The notes: a model not told the origin generated them from the sequence alone. A DNA stretch of 64,000 bases from JBBRBB01 sp038206235 (GCA_038206235.1 JBBRBB010000009.1:81561-145560), one strand, 5' to 3'. Shown: positions 34,576 through 44,074, numbered from the stretch's first letter. A program made the numbers and translations.

Positions 34576-35202
34576 ATGCGTCACGGAGATAAAATTAAAA
34601 ACCTAAGCCGCACAAAGTCGCACAGAGATGCGTTGCTGGCAAATTTAGCAAGCCAGTTGATTGTGCATAAACGTATTGTTACTACACTTGCAAAAGCGAA
34701 GGCATTAAGAGTATATATTGAGCCCCTCATTACCAAAACTAAGAAAGCAGAAAATGAATTACAGATAATGCATCAGCACAGAGTTGTGTTTAGCTATTTG
34801 CATGACAAGGCTGCGGTTAAAGAATTGTTTACCGTAGTGGGCCCGAAAATTTCCGGTCGTCCCGGTGGTTATACACGAGTTCTAAAATTGGGTATTCGCC
34901 CGGGAGATAATGCAGAAAAAGCAATGATAGAGCTGGTTGATTTTAATACGATATATGGCAAAGGCATTGATAAAATTACTGAGCCAGCAAAGAAAACACG
35001 TCGTGGACGCGGTAGCGGCGCTAAGAAAACTGATGAAGTAAAAGCTGAAGAACAAAATACAACATCGTTGCCTGAAGAAAAAGAGCCTGAGATTAAAGAA
35101 TCAGAAACCCCGCCTGATGTTGAAGAAAATAAAATTGAGCCACCTGTTGAGGAAAGCAGTACGGAAACAGAAGCAGTTCCGGCAGATAAGCCAGTTAAAT
35201 AA
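34576..35202 (+). CDS. rplQ: 50S ribosomal protein L17 (bL17), C-terminally extended
   Basis: 208 aa. Residues 1-125 are canonical L17 (MRHGDKIKNLSRTKSHRDAL, then LLANLASQLIVHKRIVTTLA and RPGGYTRVLKLGIRPGDNAE). The remaining roughly 80 residues are a low-complexity Glu/Pro/Lys tail after KKTRRGRGSGAKK; such tails occur in Bacteroidota L17. L17 sits near the 50S exit tunnel. It is the last gene of the ribosomal run; a strong terminator follows 23 bp after the stop. Confidence 0.96.
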   Translation: MRHGDKIKNLSRTKSHRDALLANLASQLIVHKRIVTTLAKAKALRVYIEPLITKTKKAENELQIMHQHRVVFSYLHDKAAVKELFTVVGPKISGRPGGYTRVLKLGIRPGDNAEKAMIELVDFNTIYGKGIDKITEPAKKTRRGRGSGAKKTDEVKAEEQNTTSLPEEKEPEIKESETPPDVEENKIEPPVEESSTETEAVPADKPVK

Positions 35203-35225
35203 TAAAATTTTTTTTCAAAGATATG

Positions 35226-35258
35226 AAGGCAAAATCGTTTCGCGGTTTTGCCTTTTTT
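35226..35258 (+). terminator. Rho-independent terminator of the alpha operon
   Basis: Stem AAGGCAAAA (35226-35234) / TTTTGCCTT (35246-35254), extended by inner pairs, followed by a T-run to 35258. Confidence 0.92.
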
Positions 35259-35345
35259 GTGTCTATATGTATGTTTAAAACATTGTGAGAAAATTATTTC
35301 CATTCTTTATTATGAATTTTCTTTTTTTGCAATCAAATTAAAAGA

Positions 35346-36443
35346 ATGCCCAGCTCAAAGCAGCCTGCGATTTTACTACTCGAAGATGGAAATATTTTTC
35401 ACGGCACAGCTTTTGGAAAAATGGGAACCGCAACCGGTGAAATTTGTTTCAACACCGGTATGACGGGCTACCAGGAAGTGTTTACAGACCCCAGTTACTA
35501 CGGGCAGGTTTTAATCATGAACAATGTGCACATAGGAAATTACGGAGTTAATAAAGATGATATGGAAAGCGGCACCGTGAAAATAAGAGCACTTATTGGC
35601 CGTAATCTTGAAGACCGTTTTTCACGCTACCAGGCAACCGATAGTTTAGATGATTATTTAAAAGCGAATGAAATTGTTGCAATAGAAAATATTGATACAA
35701 GAACTTTGGTTGAGCACATTCGCACCAAAGGCGCAATGAATTGTATTATTTCATCTGAAATATCAGAGGCAAAAAAATTAAAAGAAGAATTAACGAAAGT
35801 TCCTTCGATGGCCGGTTTGGAATTAGCAAGCGCAGTAAGCACCAAAGAAGAATATGAGCTAGGTAATCCTGATTCAAAAATAAAAGTGGCAGTAATAGAT
35901 TATGGCATCAAACAAAATATTTTGAATTGCCTTGTTACACGCGGCGCATACATTAAAGTGTATCCCGCAAAAACATCAGTAAACAAAATAAAGGAATTCA
36001 ATGCTGATGGATATTTTATTTCCAACGGTCCCGGAGACCCTGCCGCTATGCCTTACGCAGTGGAAACAATAAAAAAATTATTGAAAGAAGATAAACCATT
36101 GTTCGGAATATGTCTCGGTCAGCAGTTGCTTGCGCTGGCAAATAATATTCCCACATTTAAAATGCATCACGGGCATCGCGGGCTCAATCATCCTGTAAAA
36201 AATATGATAACGGGAAAGTGTGAAATCACTACGCAAAATCATGGGTTCGGTATTGATGCTGATGCTGTAAAAAAACATGGTGCAATTGAAATCACACACA
36301 TAAACCTGAATGATGAAAGCATTGAAGGCATTCGGCTGAAAGATAAGCCTGCATTCAGTGTGCAGTATCATCCCGAAAGCACACCCGGCCCGCATGATTC
36401 AAGATATTTGTTTGATGAGTTTATGAAGATGATGAATAATTAA
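35346..36443 (+). CDS. carA: Carbamoyl-phosphate synthase small subunit
   Basis: A 365-aa CarA, the glutamine amidotransferase subunit feeding ammonia to CarB for arginine and pyrimidine synthesis. The N-terminal small-subunit domain has GTAFGKMGTATGEICFNTGM and TGYQEVFTDPSYYGQV. The class I amidotransferase domain has the oxyanion motif GPGDPAAM, nucleophile Cys in FGICLGQQLLALA, and the catalytic His/Glu pair in VQYHPESTPGPHDS. It follows the rplQ terminator, as in many Bacteroidota. carB is not in the window. Confidence 0.97.
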   Translation: MPSSKQPAILLLEDGNIFHGTAFGKMGTATGEICFNTGMTGYQEVFTDPSYYGQVLIMNNVHIGNYGVNKDDMESGTVKIRALIGRNLEDRFSRYQATDSLDDYLKANEIVAIENIDTRTLVEHIRTKGAMNCIISSEISEAKKLKEELTKVPSMAGLELASAVSTKEEYELGNPDSKIKVAVIDYGIKQNILNCLVTRGAYIKVYPAKTSVNKIKEFNADGYFISNGPGDPAAMPYAVETIKKLLKEDKPLFGICLGQQLLALANNIPTFKMHHGHRGLNHPVKNMITGKCEITTQNHGFGIDADAVKKHGAIEITHINLNDESIEGIRLKDKPAFSVQYHPESTPGPHDSRYLFDEFMKMMNN

Positions 36444-36504
36444 TAGCCCACATTACTATTTCTAATTGTAAAATATCTATTTTTAATTTTTAAAACTTGC
36501 ATCA

Positions 36505-39069
36505 ATGAAAAAAACTTTACTATTCTTTTTATTTTCTGCAGCCTTTATTACAGGCTTTAGTCAGCAGAATTTCTGGAAAGCCATTTCAAATTACCAGGCG
36601 CTTTCCCTTACAAAAGGTAAACAACCATTTACAGGCGCATTCAGGCCTGCAGCTTACCGTTTATTTACATTGGATGAACCATCATTCGGCGCATTGATAA
36701 AACGAGCGCCTTCCGAAAACAGAGTTTCTGCATCCACTTCATCTCTTATTATTTTAGTTCCTCTTGCTGATGGCGCTATCGAAAAATTCAGGCTCGTGGA
36801 AGCATCGGTAATGCAACCAAAATTGCAGGAGAAATACAGTAACATTCGTTCATACGCAGGACAAGGTGTTGACCAGCCTTCAAAAAAAATTCGCTGCGAT
36901 TTTACACCGCTCGGCTTTCATGCAACCATATCATCGCCTGATGAGCAAAGCATTTACATCAATCCTGCAAACAAAAGCGCAAGTCTTTATGCTGTGTATG
37001 CGAGAAGTGAAAAAGATAAAAGCGGAAATATTTTTAAATGTGATGTGAACAAATCTCTAAGCGGTGCAGCAAATAAAGAAACAGGCAACATAACTAACGC
37101 CAATGATGGAAAATTAAGAACATATCGTTTTGCTGTACCAACTGGCGGAGAATTCTCCCGTTTATTTTTAGATGGAACTGAAACTTCAGATGATGAAAAA
37201 AAAGTAAAGGTGGTGGCAGCGTTGGTAACAGACCTTGTGAGAATAGACTTTATTAATGAAACTGATTTTAATGTAAGGTTGCAATATGTGGATAATGAAG
37301 ACACTATTATTTTTCTTGACCCGAAAACAGATCCCTTCATAAGCAATCTCTTTTTTGGTTATTTTCTTGGTGAATGGAATACACAATCTCAAAAAACAAT
37401 AGACCAATATATCGGCAGCACTAATTATGATATAGGGCATCTTCTAATGGGCTTTCCAGCCGGTGGAAATGCGGGTTGCATAGGATGTGTGTGTAACAAT
37501 CCTGATAAAGGCAGCGGCGTCACGGGCTTTGTTGACGATTTAACCAGCGACCCTTTTATAGTAGATTTTTGGGCGCATGAAATAGGTCACCAGTTTGGCG
37601 CAAATCATACATTCGATTATTCGAATGAAGGAACTATCGCACAAATGGAACCTGGCAGCGCCTCTACTATTATGGGTTATGCCGGAACTACAGGACAATA
37701 TGATATACAACCACACAGCGATCCTTATTTTCATGCAGTAAGCATTCAGCAGATAGAAGAGTATATTGTAAATGGGAAAGGAAATACTTGTGCAGTAGTA
37801 TTAGAAACAAATAATAATGCTCCCAGTGTTAATGCAGGTGCAGATTATATTATTCCCAAATCAACTCCTTTTAAATTAACAGCACAGAGCAGCGATGCGG
37901 ATGCTTCAGATGTATTAACTTATTGCTGGGAGCAATTTGATAATTATAAAAATAACGGCACATCAAAAAAATTTCCTGACGACCGGGCTACTACAGGGCC
38001 CCAATTTCGTACTTACAACCCAACACTCTCAACTGAAAGACTATTTCCTGAAATAAATAGTATCCTCGATGGTCCTAATAGTAATTTATGGGAAGTTCCT
38101 TCTGCTGTTGCACGGGAATTGAATTTTAGAATAACTGTTCGTGATAATCATCCCGGCGGCGGCAGTAACAACAGTGATGATATGAAAGTAACAGTTGACG
38201 GAAATTCGGGGCCTTTCAAAGTTACAAATCCCAATACGAGCATTAACTGGAAAGGCGGGTCAACGCAAACCGTCCAATGGGATGTTGCCAATTCAAATGC
38301 CGCACCTGTTAATTGCACCAATGTAAATATTCTTCTTTCTATAGATCGCGGACAAACATTTCCCTACATGCTCGCATCAAATACCCCCAATGACGGAACT
38401 GAAGAAATAACAGTACCTGCAATAAGCGAGTCAATAACACTTGCAAGAGTAAAAATAGAAGCAGCTCAAAATATTTTCTTTGATATTTCTGATAAGGATT
38501 TCACTGTTGAAAGTGCATTGCCTGTAACCTGGCTTTCATTCAGTGCAGAAAGAGCAGGAACAAATAATGCACTGCTGAAATGGAGCACTGCCAATGAATA
38601 TAATAACAATCATTTTGAAATTGAACGCAGTAAAGATGGAATCAGCTTTTTAAAAATTGCTACAGTTGCTGCGGGTGTAAATTCAAATTCAACTCAAAAT
38701 TATTCTTATACAGATGCGCATTTATCTGTGGGTAAAGAGTATTATAGAATTAAACAAGTTGATAATGATGGCAGGTTCACTTATTCAAAGCTGGCAATGA
38801 TAGAAATTACTGCGAATGGTATTAGCTGGAGCATTCAGCCAAACCCCGCAACAGAAAATACAATAGTTGTTTTCAATAATAATTTATCCAACACACAAAT
38901 TATATTGAATGATGTTGCGGGTAAAGTTGTTTATCAAAAAAATCTTGCTGCAATTAATTCCGGCTATCAGCTTACTATTCCATTAAATAATATGGCGAAA
39001 GGAGTCTACTTTATAAAAGTAATTTCAGACAGTGGAACACAAACGCAGAAATTAGTGATAGAAAAATAA
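36505..39069 (+). CDS. Secreted reprolysin-like (M12B-type metzincin) peptidase with T9SS sorting domain
   Basis: 854 aa. Signal peptide 1-19 (TLLFFLFSAAFITGFSQ). A prodomain-like region precedes a metzincin catalytic domain (about 205-430) with HEIGHQFGANH (His358, Glu359, His362, His368) and a Met-turn in STIMGYAG. Ig/cadherin-like domains follow (VNAGADYIIPKSTPFKL, VTNPNTSINWKGGSTQTVQW). After LPVTWLSFSAERAG comes the same fibronectin-like linker found in the two M36 enzymes, then a sorting domain (IQPNPATE, ending AKGVYFIKVISDSG...LVIEK). It should be exported by the SprA system. A terminator follows. Confidence 0.92.
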   Translation: MKKTLLFFLFSAAFITGFSQQNFWKAISNYQALSLTKGKQPFTGAFRPAAYRLFTLDEPSFGALIKRAPSENRVSASTSSLIILVPLADGAIEKFRLVEASVMQPKLQEKYSNIRSYAGQGVDQPSKKIRCDFTPLGFHATISSPDEQSIYINPANKSASLYAVYARSEKDKSGNIFKCDVNKSLSGAANKETGNITNANDGKLRTYRFAVPTGGEFSRLFLDGTETSDDEKKVKVVAALVTDLVRIDFINETDFNVRLQYVDNEDTIIFLDPKTDPFISNLFFGYFLGEWNTQSQKTIDQYIGSTNYDIGHLLMGFPAGGNAGCIGCVCNNPDKGSGVTGFVDDLTSDPFIVDFWAHEIGHQFGANHTFDYSNEGTIAQMEPGSASTIMGYAGTTGQYDIQPHSDPYFHAVSIQQIEEYIVNGKGNTCAVVLETNNNAPSVNAGADYIIPKSTPFKLTAQSSDADASDVLTYCWEQFDNYKNNGTSKKFPDDRATTGPQFRTYNPTLSTERLFPEINSILDGPNSNLWEVPSAVARELNFRITVRDNHPGGGSNNSDDMKVTVDGNSGPFKVTNPNTSINWKGGSTQTVQWDVANSNAAPVNCTNVNILLSIDRGQTFPYMLASNTPNDGTEEITVPAISESITLARVKIEAAQNIFFDISDKDFTVESALPVTWLSFSAERAGTNNALLKWSTANEYNNNHFEIERSKDGISFLKIATVAAGVNSNSTQNYSYTDAHLSVGKEYYRIKQVDNDGRFTYSKLAMIEITANGISWSIQPNPATENTIVVFNNNLSNTQIILNDVAGKVVYQKNLAAINSGYQLTIPLNNMAKGVYFIKVISDSGTQTQKLVIEK

Positions 39070-39091
39070 TTTGTTTATTAATCATTTTCGT

Positions 39092-39127
39092 AAAGCTTTG
39101 TCTGTACTTGCGGGCAAAGCTTTTTTT
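39092..39127 (+). terminator. Rho-independent terminator after reprolysin-like gene
   Basis: Stem AAAGCTTTG (39092-39100) / CAAAGCTTT (39115-39123) followed by a run of T. Confidence 0.88.
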
Positions 39128-39188
39128 ATAAAGTCTATTGCGAAAAAGATTATACCAATTCATCAAAGAGAATTCTCAGCTTCACTTT

Positions 39189-39296
39189 TTATACCAATTA
39201 TATTTTGCTTTAGTCCAAATTATTCCGGTATAATGCCGATGTAGTAGCTGTTTATTCCGATACTTTGGGATATTACAGATACACAATCGGTATTAC
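39189..39296. repeat. Structured dispersed repeat, copy 2 (covarying hairpin element)
   Basis: Aligns with 26473-26580 end to end. The outer segments are near-identical (GGTATAATGCCGATGTAG and ACACAATCGGTATTAC both conserved). The central hairpin differs in sequence but not in pairing: TATTCCGA (39253-39260), loop TACT, TTGGGATA (39265-39272), 8 pairs including two G-T wobbles. It ends 27 bp before the gamma-glutamyltransferase start. A third short fragment (TTATACCAATT) occurs at 39151-39161. Confidence 0.8.
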
Positions 39297-39323
39297 ACAC
39301 TAACTTTAGTACAAAATCATTCT

Positions 39324-41159
39324 ATGCGAAGCTTGATTTCAATTGCGTTCATCATCATTCTAATAAATGTTTCCGCTATGGCGCAAAAAACACAAAAGCC
39401 TCCTCTGCATGGTAAAAACTGGATGGCTATTACCGGCAAACCTTTAGCAGCCACTGCAGGTGCTATAATATTTGAGAAGGGTGGTAATGCTGTAGATGCA
39501 GCCTGTGCTATGCTTGCTGCAACCTGCACTATGTGGGATGTTTTAAGCTGGGGCGGAGAAACACAGGCACTAATCTATAATCCTAAAACAGGAAAAGTAA
39601 TCGGGATTAATGCACTTGGTATTGCACCAACAGGAGCTACTGCAGAGTTCTTTAAAAGCAAGGGTATGAACTATCCACCAGAGTATGGCCCTTTAGCTGC
39701 TGTTACACCCGGAACAGCGGGCGGCTTATGCACAATGCTCGCTGAGTATGGAACCATGAGCTTGAAAGAAGTGCTGGCACCTGCAATGCAATTGGCAGAA
39801 GGTTACGCCATAGAAGCAGAAACAGCAAACAGCATGGAGCGAAATAAAAAGATGATAAAAGAATGGCCCTATTCCAAAGTCGTTTTTTTACCACATACAG
39901 GTGAAGAACGTGAAGCGCCGGAAGCAGGTGAAATATTTAAGCAAAATGATTTACTGCAAACTTTATCTAAAATGGTTGAAGCGGAACAGCATGCGTTGAA
40001 AAAAGGTAAGAACCGCAAGGAGGCTATTTATGCTGCATACAATCGTTTTTATACAGGTGATATTGCAAAAGAGTTTGTACGAGGTTGCAGAGAGCAAGGT
40101 GGATTAATTACAATGGAAGATTTGGCTAAATGGAAAGTGATTCAGGAAGAACCGTTGAAAATAAATTATAAAGGCATTGATGTTTATAAACTTCAGCAAT
40201 GGACACAAGGCCCTGTGATGCTTCAGGCTTTGAATATCCTGGAAAATTTTGATTTGAAAAGTATGGGATATAATTCGGCAAGATATATTCATACCTTATA
40301 CCAGGCGATGAATCTTGCATTTGCTGACCGCGATTTTTATTATGGCGATCCATACTTTCCGCCAGAGGAACCAATCAAAGGTTTGCTCTCAAAAGAGTAC
40401 GCAAAAGAAAGAGCCAAATTAATTATGTATGATAGGAATGATGCAAAGGCTGGTCCGGGTGACCCTTATCCGTTTGAAAACAAAACAAATCCTTACATGA
40501 ATTATTTACACGAAAGAGGTTTTGTTTATAATAATACTCCTGTTGATGAAAATTATCTATCACAATTGTGGAGAGGCACTACTTCAGTTGAAGCAGCAGA
40601 TAAGGAAGGCTGGGTTGTTTCCATTACTCCCAGCGGAGGATGGATTCCCGCATGCATTGCAGGCCACACTGGCGTAGGTATGAGTCAGCGTATGCAAAGC
40701 TTTGTACTCGATTCTGCATTAAATCCTTTTAATGTGGTTGAGCCTGGCAAACGACCAAGAGTAACACTTACACCAACACTTGCTTTAAAAGATGGAAAAC
40801 CATTTTTATCATTTGCTGTGCAGGGCGGTGATACGCAAGACCAAAATCTATTACAATTTTTTTTAGACATCGTTGAGTTTGGAATGACCGTGCAGGAAGC
40901 CACCGAAGCGCCTAATATCAATACCTATCAATTATATCTTTCATTGGGAGGAGAAGACCGCAGCCCGAAACCAGGTTACATTTTATTAAACTCAAACACA
41001 CCTGACTGGACGAGAAAGGAATTAAAGAAAATGGGATATACGTTGAGCTTTGAAGAGAGAACATCAGGCCCTATCAATGCCATTTATTTTGATTGGAAGC
41101 ATGGAAGTTTTTGGGGAGGAAGCAGCAATCATGGTGAAGATTATGGAATTGGATGGTAG
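39324..41159 (+). CDS. Gamma-glutamyltransferase family protein (secreted)
   Basis: 611 aa with signal peptide 1-20 (LISIAFIIILINVSAMAQ). The GGT Ntn-hydrolase fold is recognisable: AATAGAIIFEKGGNAVDAAC, GPLAAVTPGTAGGLCTML, the autoprocessing site region RGTTSVEAADKEG with Thr419 or Thr420 as the probable nucleophile, and the small-subunit motif RPRVTLTPTLALKDGKP. The usual TTHxS motif after the nucleophile is changed to TTSVE, and GSPGG reads VQGGD. It may therefore hydrolyse or transfer a substrate other than glutathione, as in distant GGT relatives. The structured repeat lies immediately upstream. Confidence 0.88.
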   Translation: MRSLISIAFIIILINVSAMAQKTQKPPLHGKNWMAITGKPLAATAGAIIFEKGGNAVDAACAMLAATCTMWDVLSWGGETQALIYNPKTGKVIGINALGIAPTGATAEFFKSKGMNYPPEYGPLAAVTPGTAGGLCTMLAEYGTMSLKEVLAPAMQLAEGYAIEAETANSMERNKKMIKEWPYSKVVFLPHTGEEREAPEAGEIFKQNDLLQTLSKMVEAEQHALKKGKNRKEAIYAAYNRFYTGDIAKEFVRGCREQGGLITMEDLAKWKVIQEEPLKINYKGIDVYKLQQWTQGPVMLQALNILENFDLKSMGYNSARYIHTLYQAMNLAFADRDFYYGDPYFPPEEPIKGLLSKEYAKERAKLIMYDRNDAKAGPGDPYPFENKTNPYMNYLHERGFVYNNTPVDENYLSQLWRGTTSVEAADKEGWVVSITPSGGWIPACIAGHTGVGMSQRMQSFVLDSALNPFNVVEPGKRPRVTLTPTLALKDGKPFLSFAVQGGDTQDQNLLQFFLDIVEFGMTVQEATEAPNINTYQLYLSLGGEDRSPKPGYILLNSNTPDWTRKELKKMGYTLSFEERTSGPINAIYFDWKHGSFWGGSSNHGEDYGIGW

Positions 41160-41185
41160 GGAAATTATTACTGCTGGTAATTAAG

Positions 41186-41193
41186 TAAATTTG
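41186..41193 (+). promoter_or_regulatory. Putative -7 box before the toxin-antitoxin pair
   Basis: TAAATTTG matches TAnnTTTG exactly and ends 15 bp before the antitoxin-like ATG at 41209. No -33 box is evident. Confidence 0.4.
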
Positions 41194-41208
41194 TATAAAT
41201 AAGTTTAT

Positions 41209-41439
41209 ATGGAAACCACAATCATTCGTGAAAAACTTAAAAAATTTATAGATGAGATAGAAGATAAAAAGGCAGAAGCTATCTATACTCTTTTTGAAGA
41301 GGAGATGGATACGGATGCGCAAAGAAAGAAATTGATACAAGCGGAAAGAAAAAAATATTTGGGCAACGAAGGAAAATCTTATAGCTGGGAAGATGTAAAG
41401 CAAATGGCAATACACAAAGAGAAAAGAAATGCTATATAA
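41209..41439 (+). CDS. Putative antitoxin of ParE/RelE-type module
   Basis: 76 aa, acidic and basic residues alternating, predicted all-helical: KLKKFIDEIEDKKAEAIYTL, then EEEMDTDAQRKKLIQAERKK and SYSWEDVKQMAIHKE. This is the pattern of short Bacteroidota addiction-module proteins encoded just before ParE/RelE toxins; the C-terminal half would bind the toxin. It overlaps the downstream toxin gene by 11 bp, implying translational coupling. Assigned mainly by context. Confidence 0.75.
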   Translation: METTIIREKLKKFIDEIEDKKAEAIYTLFEEEMDTDAQRKKLIQAERKKYLGNEGKSYSWEDVKQMAIHKEKRNAI

Positions 41440-41722
41440 AATTGAAGTTCGTCCATTAGCGGCTATAAAAATTATAGAAGCTTATGATTGGTACTCACTT
41501 CAAAGAGAAGGATTAGGATTAGATTTTTTAAATGAACTGCATGCTTTTTATGATAGTTTACTTCGCAATCCATACACTTATTCTTATTATGAAAAGCCAG
41601 TTAGAGAGGGTAAAATAAAGTGTTTTCCGTATACAGTTATTTATGAAGTGTTTGATGAAACGATAGTTGTTTATAGTGTTTTTATGGCTAAACAAGATCC
41701 TTCAAAGAAAAGAACAATGTAA
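41429..41722 (+). CDS. ParE/RelE-family toxin
   Basis: A 97-aa protein with the RelE/ParE fold signature: IEVRPLAAIKIIEAYDWYSL at the N-terminus, GLGLDFLNELHAFYDSLLRN in the helical part, then FPYTVIYEVFDETIVVYSVF in the C-terminal sheet. Such toxins inhibit gyrase (ParE) or cleave ribosome-bound mRNA (RelE); sequence alone does not decide which. It overlaps the antitoxin-like gene by 11 bp and ends 39 bp before aroQ. Confidence 0.85.
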   Translation: MLYKIEVRPLAAIKIIEAYDWYSLQREGLGLDFLNELHAFYDSLLRNPYTYSYYEKPVREGKIKCFPYTVIYEVFDETIVVYSVFMAKQDPSKKRTM

Positions 41723-41761
41723 GACAACAAACTAAAAAAGGAATACTCCACTATCCTTTAT

Positions 41762-42184
41762 ATGAAAATTGCTATCATAAACGGGCCCAATCTCAACCTT
41801 CTCGGCAAAAGAGAAACCGATATTTACGGCAACATGCCATTTGAAGATTATCTACAGCAGTTAAGAAAAAAATATCCTGCAATTACGTTCAATTATTTTC
41901 AAAGCAATATAGAAGGCGAATTGATAAGTGAATTGCAAAATGTGGGTTTTGATTATGACGGAATTATTTTTAATCCTGGTGGGTACACACATACTTCTGT
42001 TGCAATCGGCGATGCAATTGCTGCTATAAAAACTCCCGTGATTGAAGTGCATATAAGTAATGTGCACGCAAGAGAAGATTTTCGTAAGCTGTCGTATGTA
42101 TCGGGCAAAGCAGTTGGCAGTATTTTTGGATTAGGTTTGAAAGGATATGAACTGGCAGTGCTTTGGTTTGCTGATAAAAAATGA
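41762..42184 (+). CDS. aroQ: 3-dehydroquinate dehydratase, type II
   Basis: A 140-aa type II enzyme converting 3-dehydroquinate to 3-dehydroshikimate in aromatic amino acid synthesis. Motifs: IINGPNLNLLGKRETDIYG with the catalytic-loop Arg/Tyr, FNPGGYTHTSVAIGDAI, and EVHISNVHAREDFRK with the conserved His. Length fits the dodecameric family. It stands alone, following the toxin gene on the same strand. Confidence 0.97.
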   Translation: MKIAIINGPNLNLLGKRETDIYGNMPFEDYLQQLRKKYPAITFNYFQSNIEGELISELQNVGFDYDGIIFNPGGYTHTSVAIGDAIAAIKTPVIEVHISNVHAREDFRKLSYVSGKAVGSIFGLGLKGYELAVLWFADKK

Positions 42185-42329
42185 ATGCTGCTGCTGAATA
42201 GAAAACAGAACGATGCAGTGCAGTGTGCGACCCCAAAATAAGTTCGGGGAAACCTTAATAGTATTCCAATTGCCCGGCTCTTAAAAATATTTCATCTCTT
42301 ATTACGTTATCTTTCTAAATATTCAGTTT

Positions 42330-43025
42330 ATGCGATGTGTGTTGTTGTTATTTATTTTGTTTTCGGCGCCTGCTTTTAGTCAGTGCAAAACTTATGTGCT
42401 TGATGCAAAGCATGATACTTTGAATTGCACAGATTATCAAAATTTGAAACAGGGCAAATGGAACATACATGCAGAAGCTCTTCGCGGTGAGCCCGGTTAT
42501 TCCGAAGAGGGTTATTATGCAGATGGAAACAAAGAAGGTGTTTGGGCAAGATACAATCTCATTGGCGATGTAATTGCAATTGAAAATTACAAGTGGGGAG
42601 AAAGGAATGGCATTAGCGAATATTATACTATGGAAGGCCTTTTACGAAAAGAAAGCTGGAAAGTAATAGACCCAAAAAGCATTTATGATACCGTTGATGT
42701 GTATTCTCTTAATAATGGCGATAAAATAAAGCAGCGATTGATGAAAGCAGAAACTTTTAGTGTGAGGCAGGGCACGTGGGAATATTATAATCCATCAACC
42801 AGTGGAATTATTAAAACGGAAGAATATTTTATGGACGAATTAATAGACCCTAGAAAAAAAATTAAGCCCGCAGATGCAGGCAATGCTAACTCAGATTCAC
42901 TTGCAGTTGCAAAAACTGATTCAACGCTTACAGTTCAAAAACCTCTTGAAGTTTTGAAATATGAAAAGAAAAATTCCAAGAAGAAAAAAATAAAAGTGCG
43001 TGAAGGCCATACAGGAATTGATTAG
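42330..43025 (+). CDS. Secreted protein with MORN-like repeats, function unknown
   Basis: 231 aa with signal peptide 1-18 (VLLLFILFSAPAFSQ). The centre has MORN-variant-like units (KQGKWNIHAEAL, EEGYYADGNKEGVWARYN, IENYKWGERNGISEYYTMEG, RQGTWEYYNPSTSGIIKTEE), as in many Bacteroidota secreted proteins annotated as MORN_2 repeat proteins. The C-terminus is Lys-rich. No enzymatic motif. It stands in its own unit; a possible -7-like box (TTATCTTTC) lies about 25 bp upstream. Confidence 0.7.
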   Translation: MRCVLLLFILFSAPAFSQCKTYVLDAKHDTLNCTDYQNLKQGKWNIHAEALRGEPGYSEEGYYADGNKEGVWARYNLIGDVIAIENYKWGERNGISEYYTMEGLLRKESWKVIDPKSIYDTVDVYSLNNGDKIKQRLMKAETFSVRQGTWEYYNPSTSGIIKTEEYFMDELIDPRKKIKPADAGNANSDSLAVAKTDSTLTVQKPLEVLKYEKKNSKKKKIKVREGHTGID

Positions 43026-43151
43026 ACACTTTCTCTTTCTTTCAGATTACATCTCAATTTTAATTTCGATTTTATTATTTCACCTGATGTTGAAATAATT
43101 TGAATGCCTTCATGACATTACAATAGTATTTTTATTTATCAATTTAATAGT

Positions 43152-43988
43152 ATGAAATGGATTACAAGAGAACGCCCTAAGATTGACCGCATTGCCTGTC
43201 CCTGGCTTATAAAAAGATTTATTGATAAAGAAGCTGAAATTATTTATGTTCCGTTTAAAGATGTTGCAACCCAAGCCAAAGAATTAAAAGCGATTCCTTT
43301 CGATGTGCCTGATGTGGAGCTTACACACTATAATAATTTTTGCACTTTTGATTGCTTAATAAAAAAGTATAAAATACAAGACGCAGCAGTATATGCAATG
43401 GCTCCTATTATAAGAGGCGCAGATACTGACCGGCATGATATTGCTTCCCAATGTTCAGGATTGTGGGCAATCTCTGCAGGACTTGCTTATAATGTTACCG
43501 ATGACTATGCCTTACTTGAAAAAGGAATGATGCTCTATGATGCATTATACAGTTGGGCAAAATATCTTCAAAAAGAAAAACATACTCAGCAACCTTTTGA
43601 ACATTTGCTTGTAGAGGTATTTAATAAATATTTAAAGAATAAAAAAGGCACAAGAAAAATTCCTGCATGGGCACATGAACTAAAAGAAATTATACAGGAC
43701 CAGATTGACACAAGCCTGAGCTTAAAAGAAATATCAAAAGGGCTTGAAATTAATCCCTCTTATTTATCACGTGAATTTTCAAAGTATTTCGATGACCTTT
43801 CTTTTGGCGAATATATTCGCAAGCAGCGAATTGAAAAAGCAATTCAACTAATGCAATCATCTAACTATTCACTTACCGAAATCGCTTATCTCACAGGCTT
43901 CTCAGACCAAAGTCATTTTACACGCATTTTTAAAAAGCATATCAAACAAAATCCTTCAGCTTACAGAAAAAAATTGCAGAAAAAGTAA
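43152..43988 (+). CDS. ChrB-type domain fused to AraC-family DNA-binding domain (putative chromate-responsive regulator)
   Basis: 278 aa. Residues 1-145 match the ChrB C-terminal domain of chromate resistance loci (MKWITRERPKIDRIACPWL, conserved Cys16, Cys64, Cys68, GADTDRH near 89-95, MMLYDALYSWAKYL). Residues 180-275 are an AraC-type two-HTH domain (LSLKEISKGLEINPSYLSRE and YSLTEIAYLTGFSDQSHFTR). In Proteobacteria, ChrB represses chrA and responds to chromate; here the same sensory domain appears to drive an AraC output. It is 86 bp upstream of chrA on the same strand. Regulation of this cluster by chromate or sulfate is inference. Confidence 0.88.
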   Translation: MKWITRERPKIDRIACPWLIKRFIDKEAEIIYVPFKDVATQAKELKAIPFDVPDVELTHYNNFCTFDCLIKKYKIQDAAVYAMAPIIRGADTDRHDIASQCSGLWAISAGLAYNVTDDYALLEKGMMLYDALYSWAKYLQKEKHTQQPFEHLLVEVFNKYLKNKKGTRKIPAWAHELKEIIQDQIDTSLSLKEISKGLEINPSYLSREFSKYFDDLSFGEYIRKQRIEKAIQLMQSSNYSLTEIAYLTGFSDQSHFTRIFKKHIKQNPSAYRKKLQKK

Positions 43989-44074
43989 TTCCTATACAAA
44001 AGGTTAATCGTATTCTATTTATTCATTTACAGTGTATGTAGGTTTGCCTTTATTTATTAAATTTATCCTGATAA

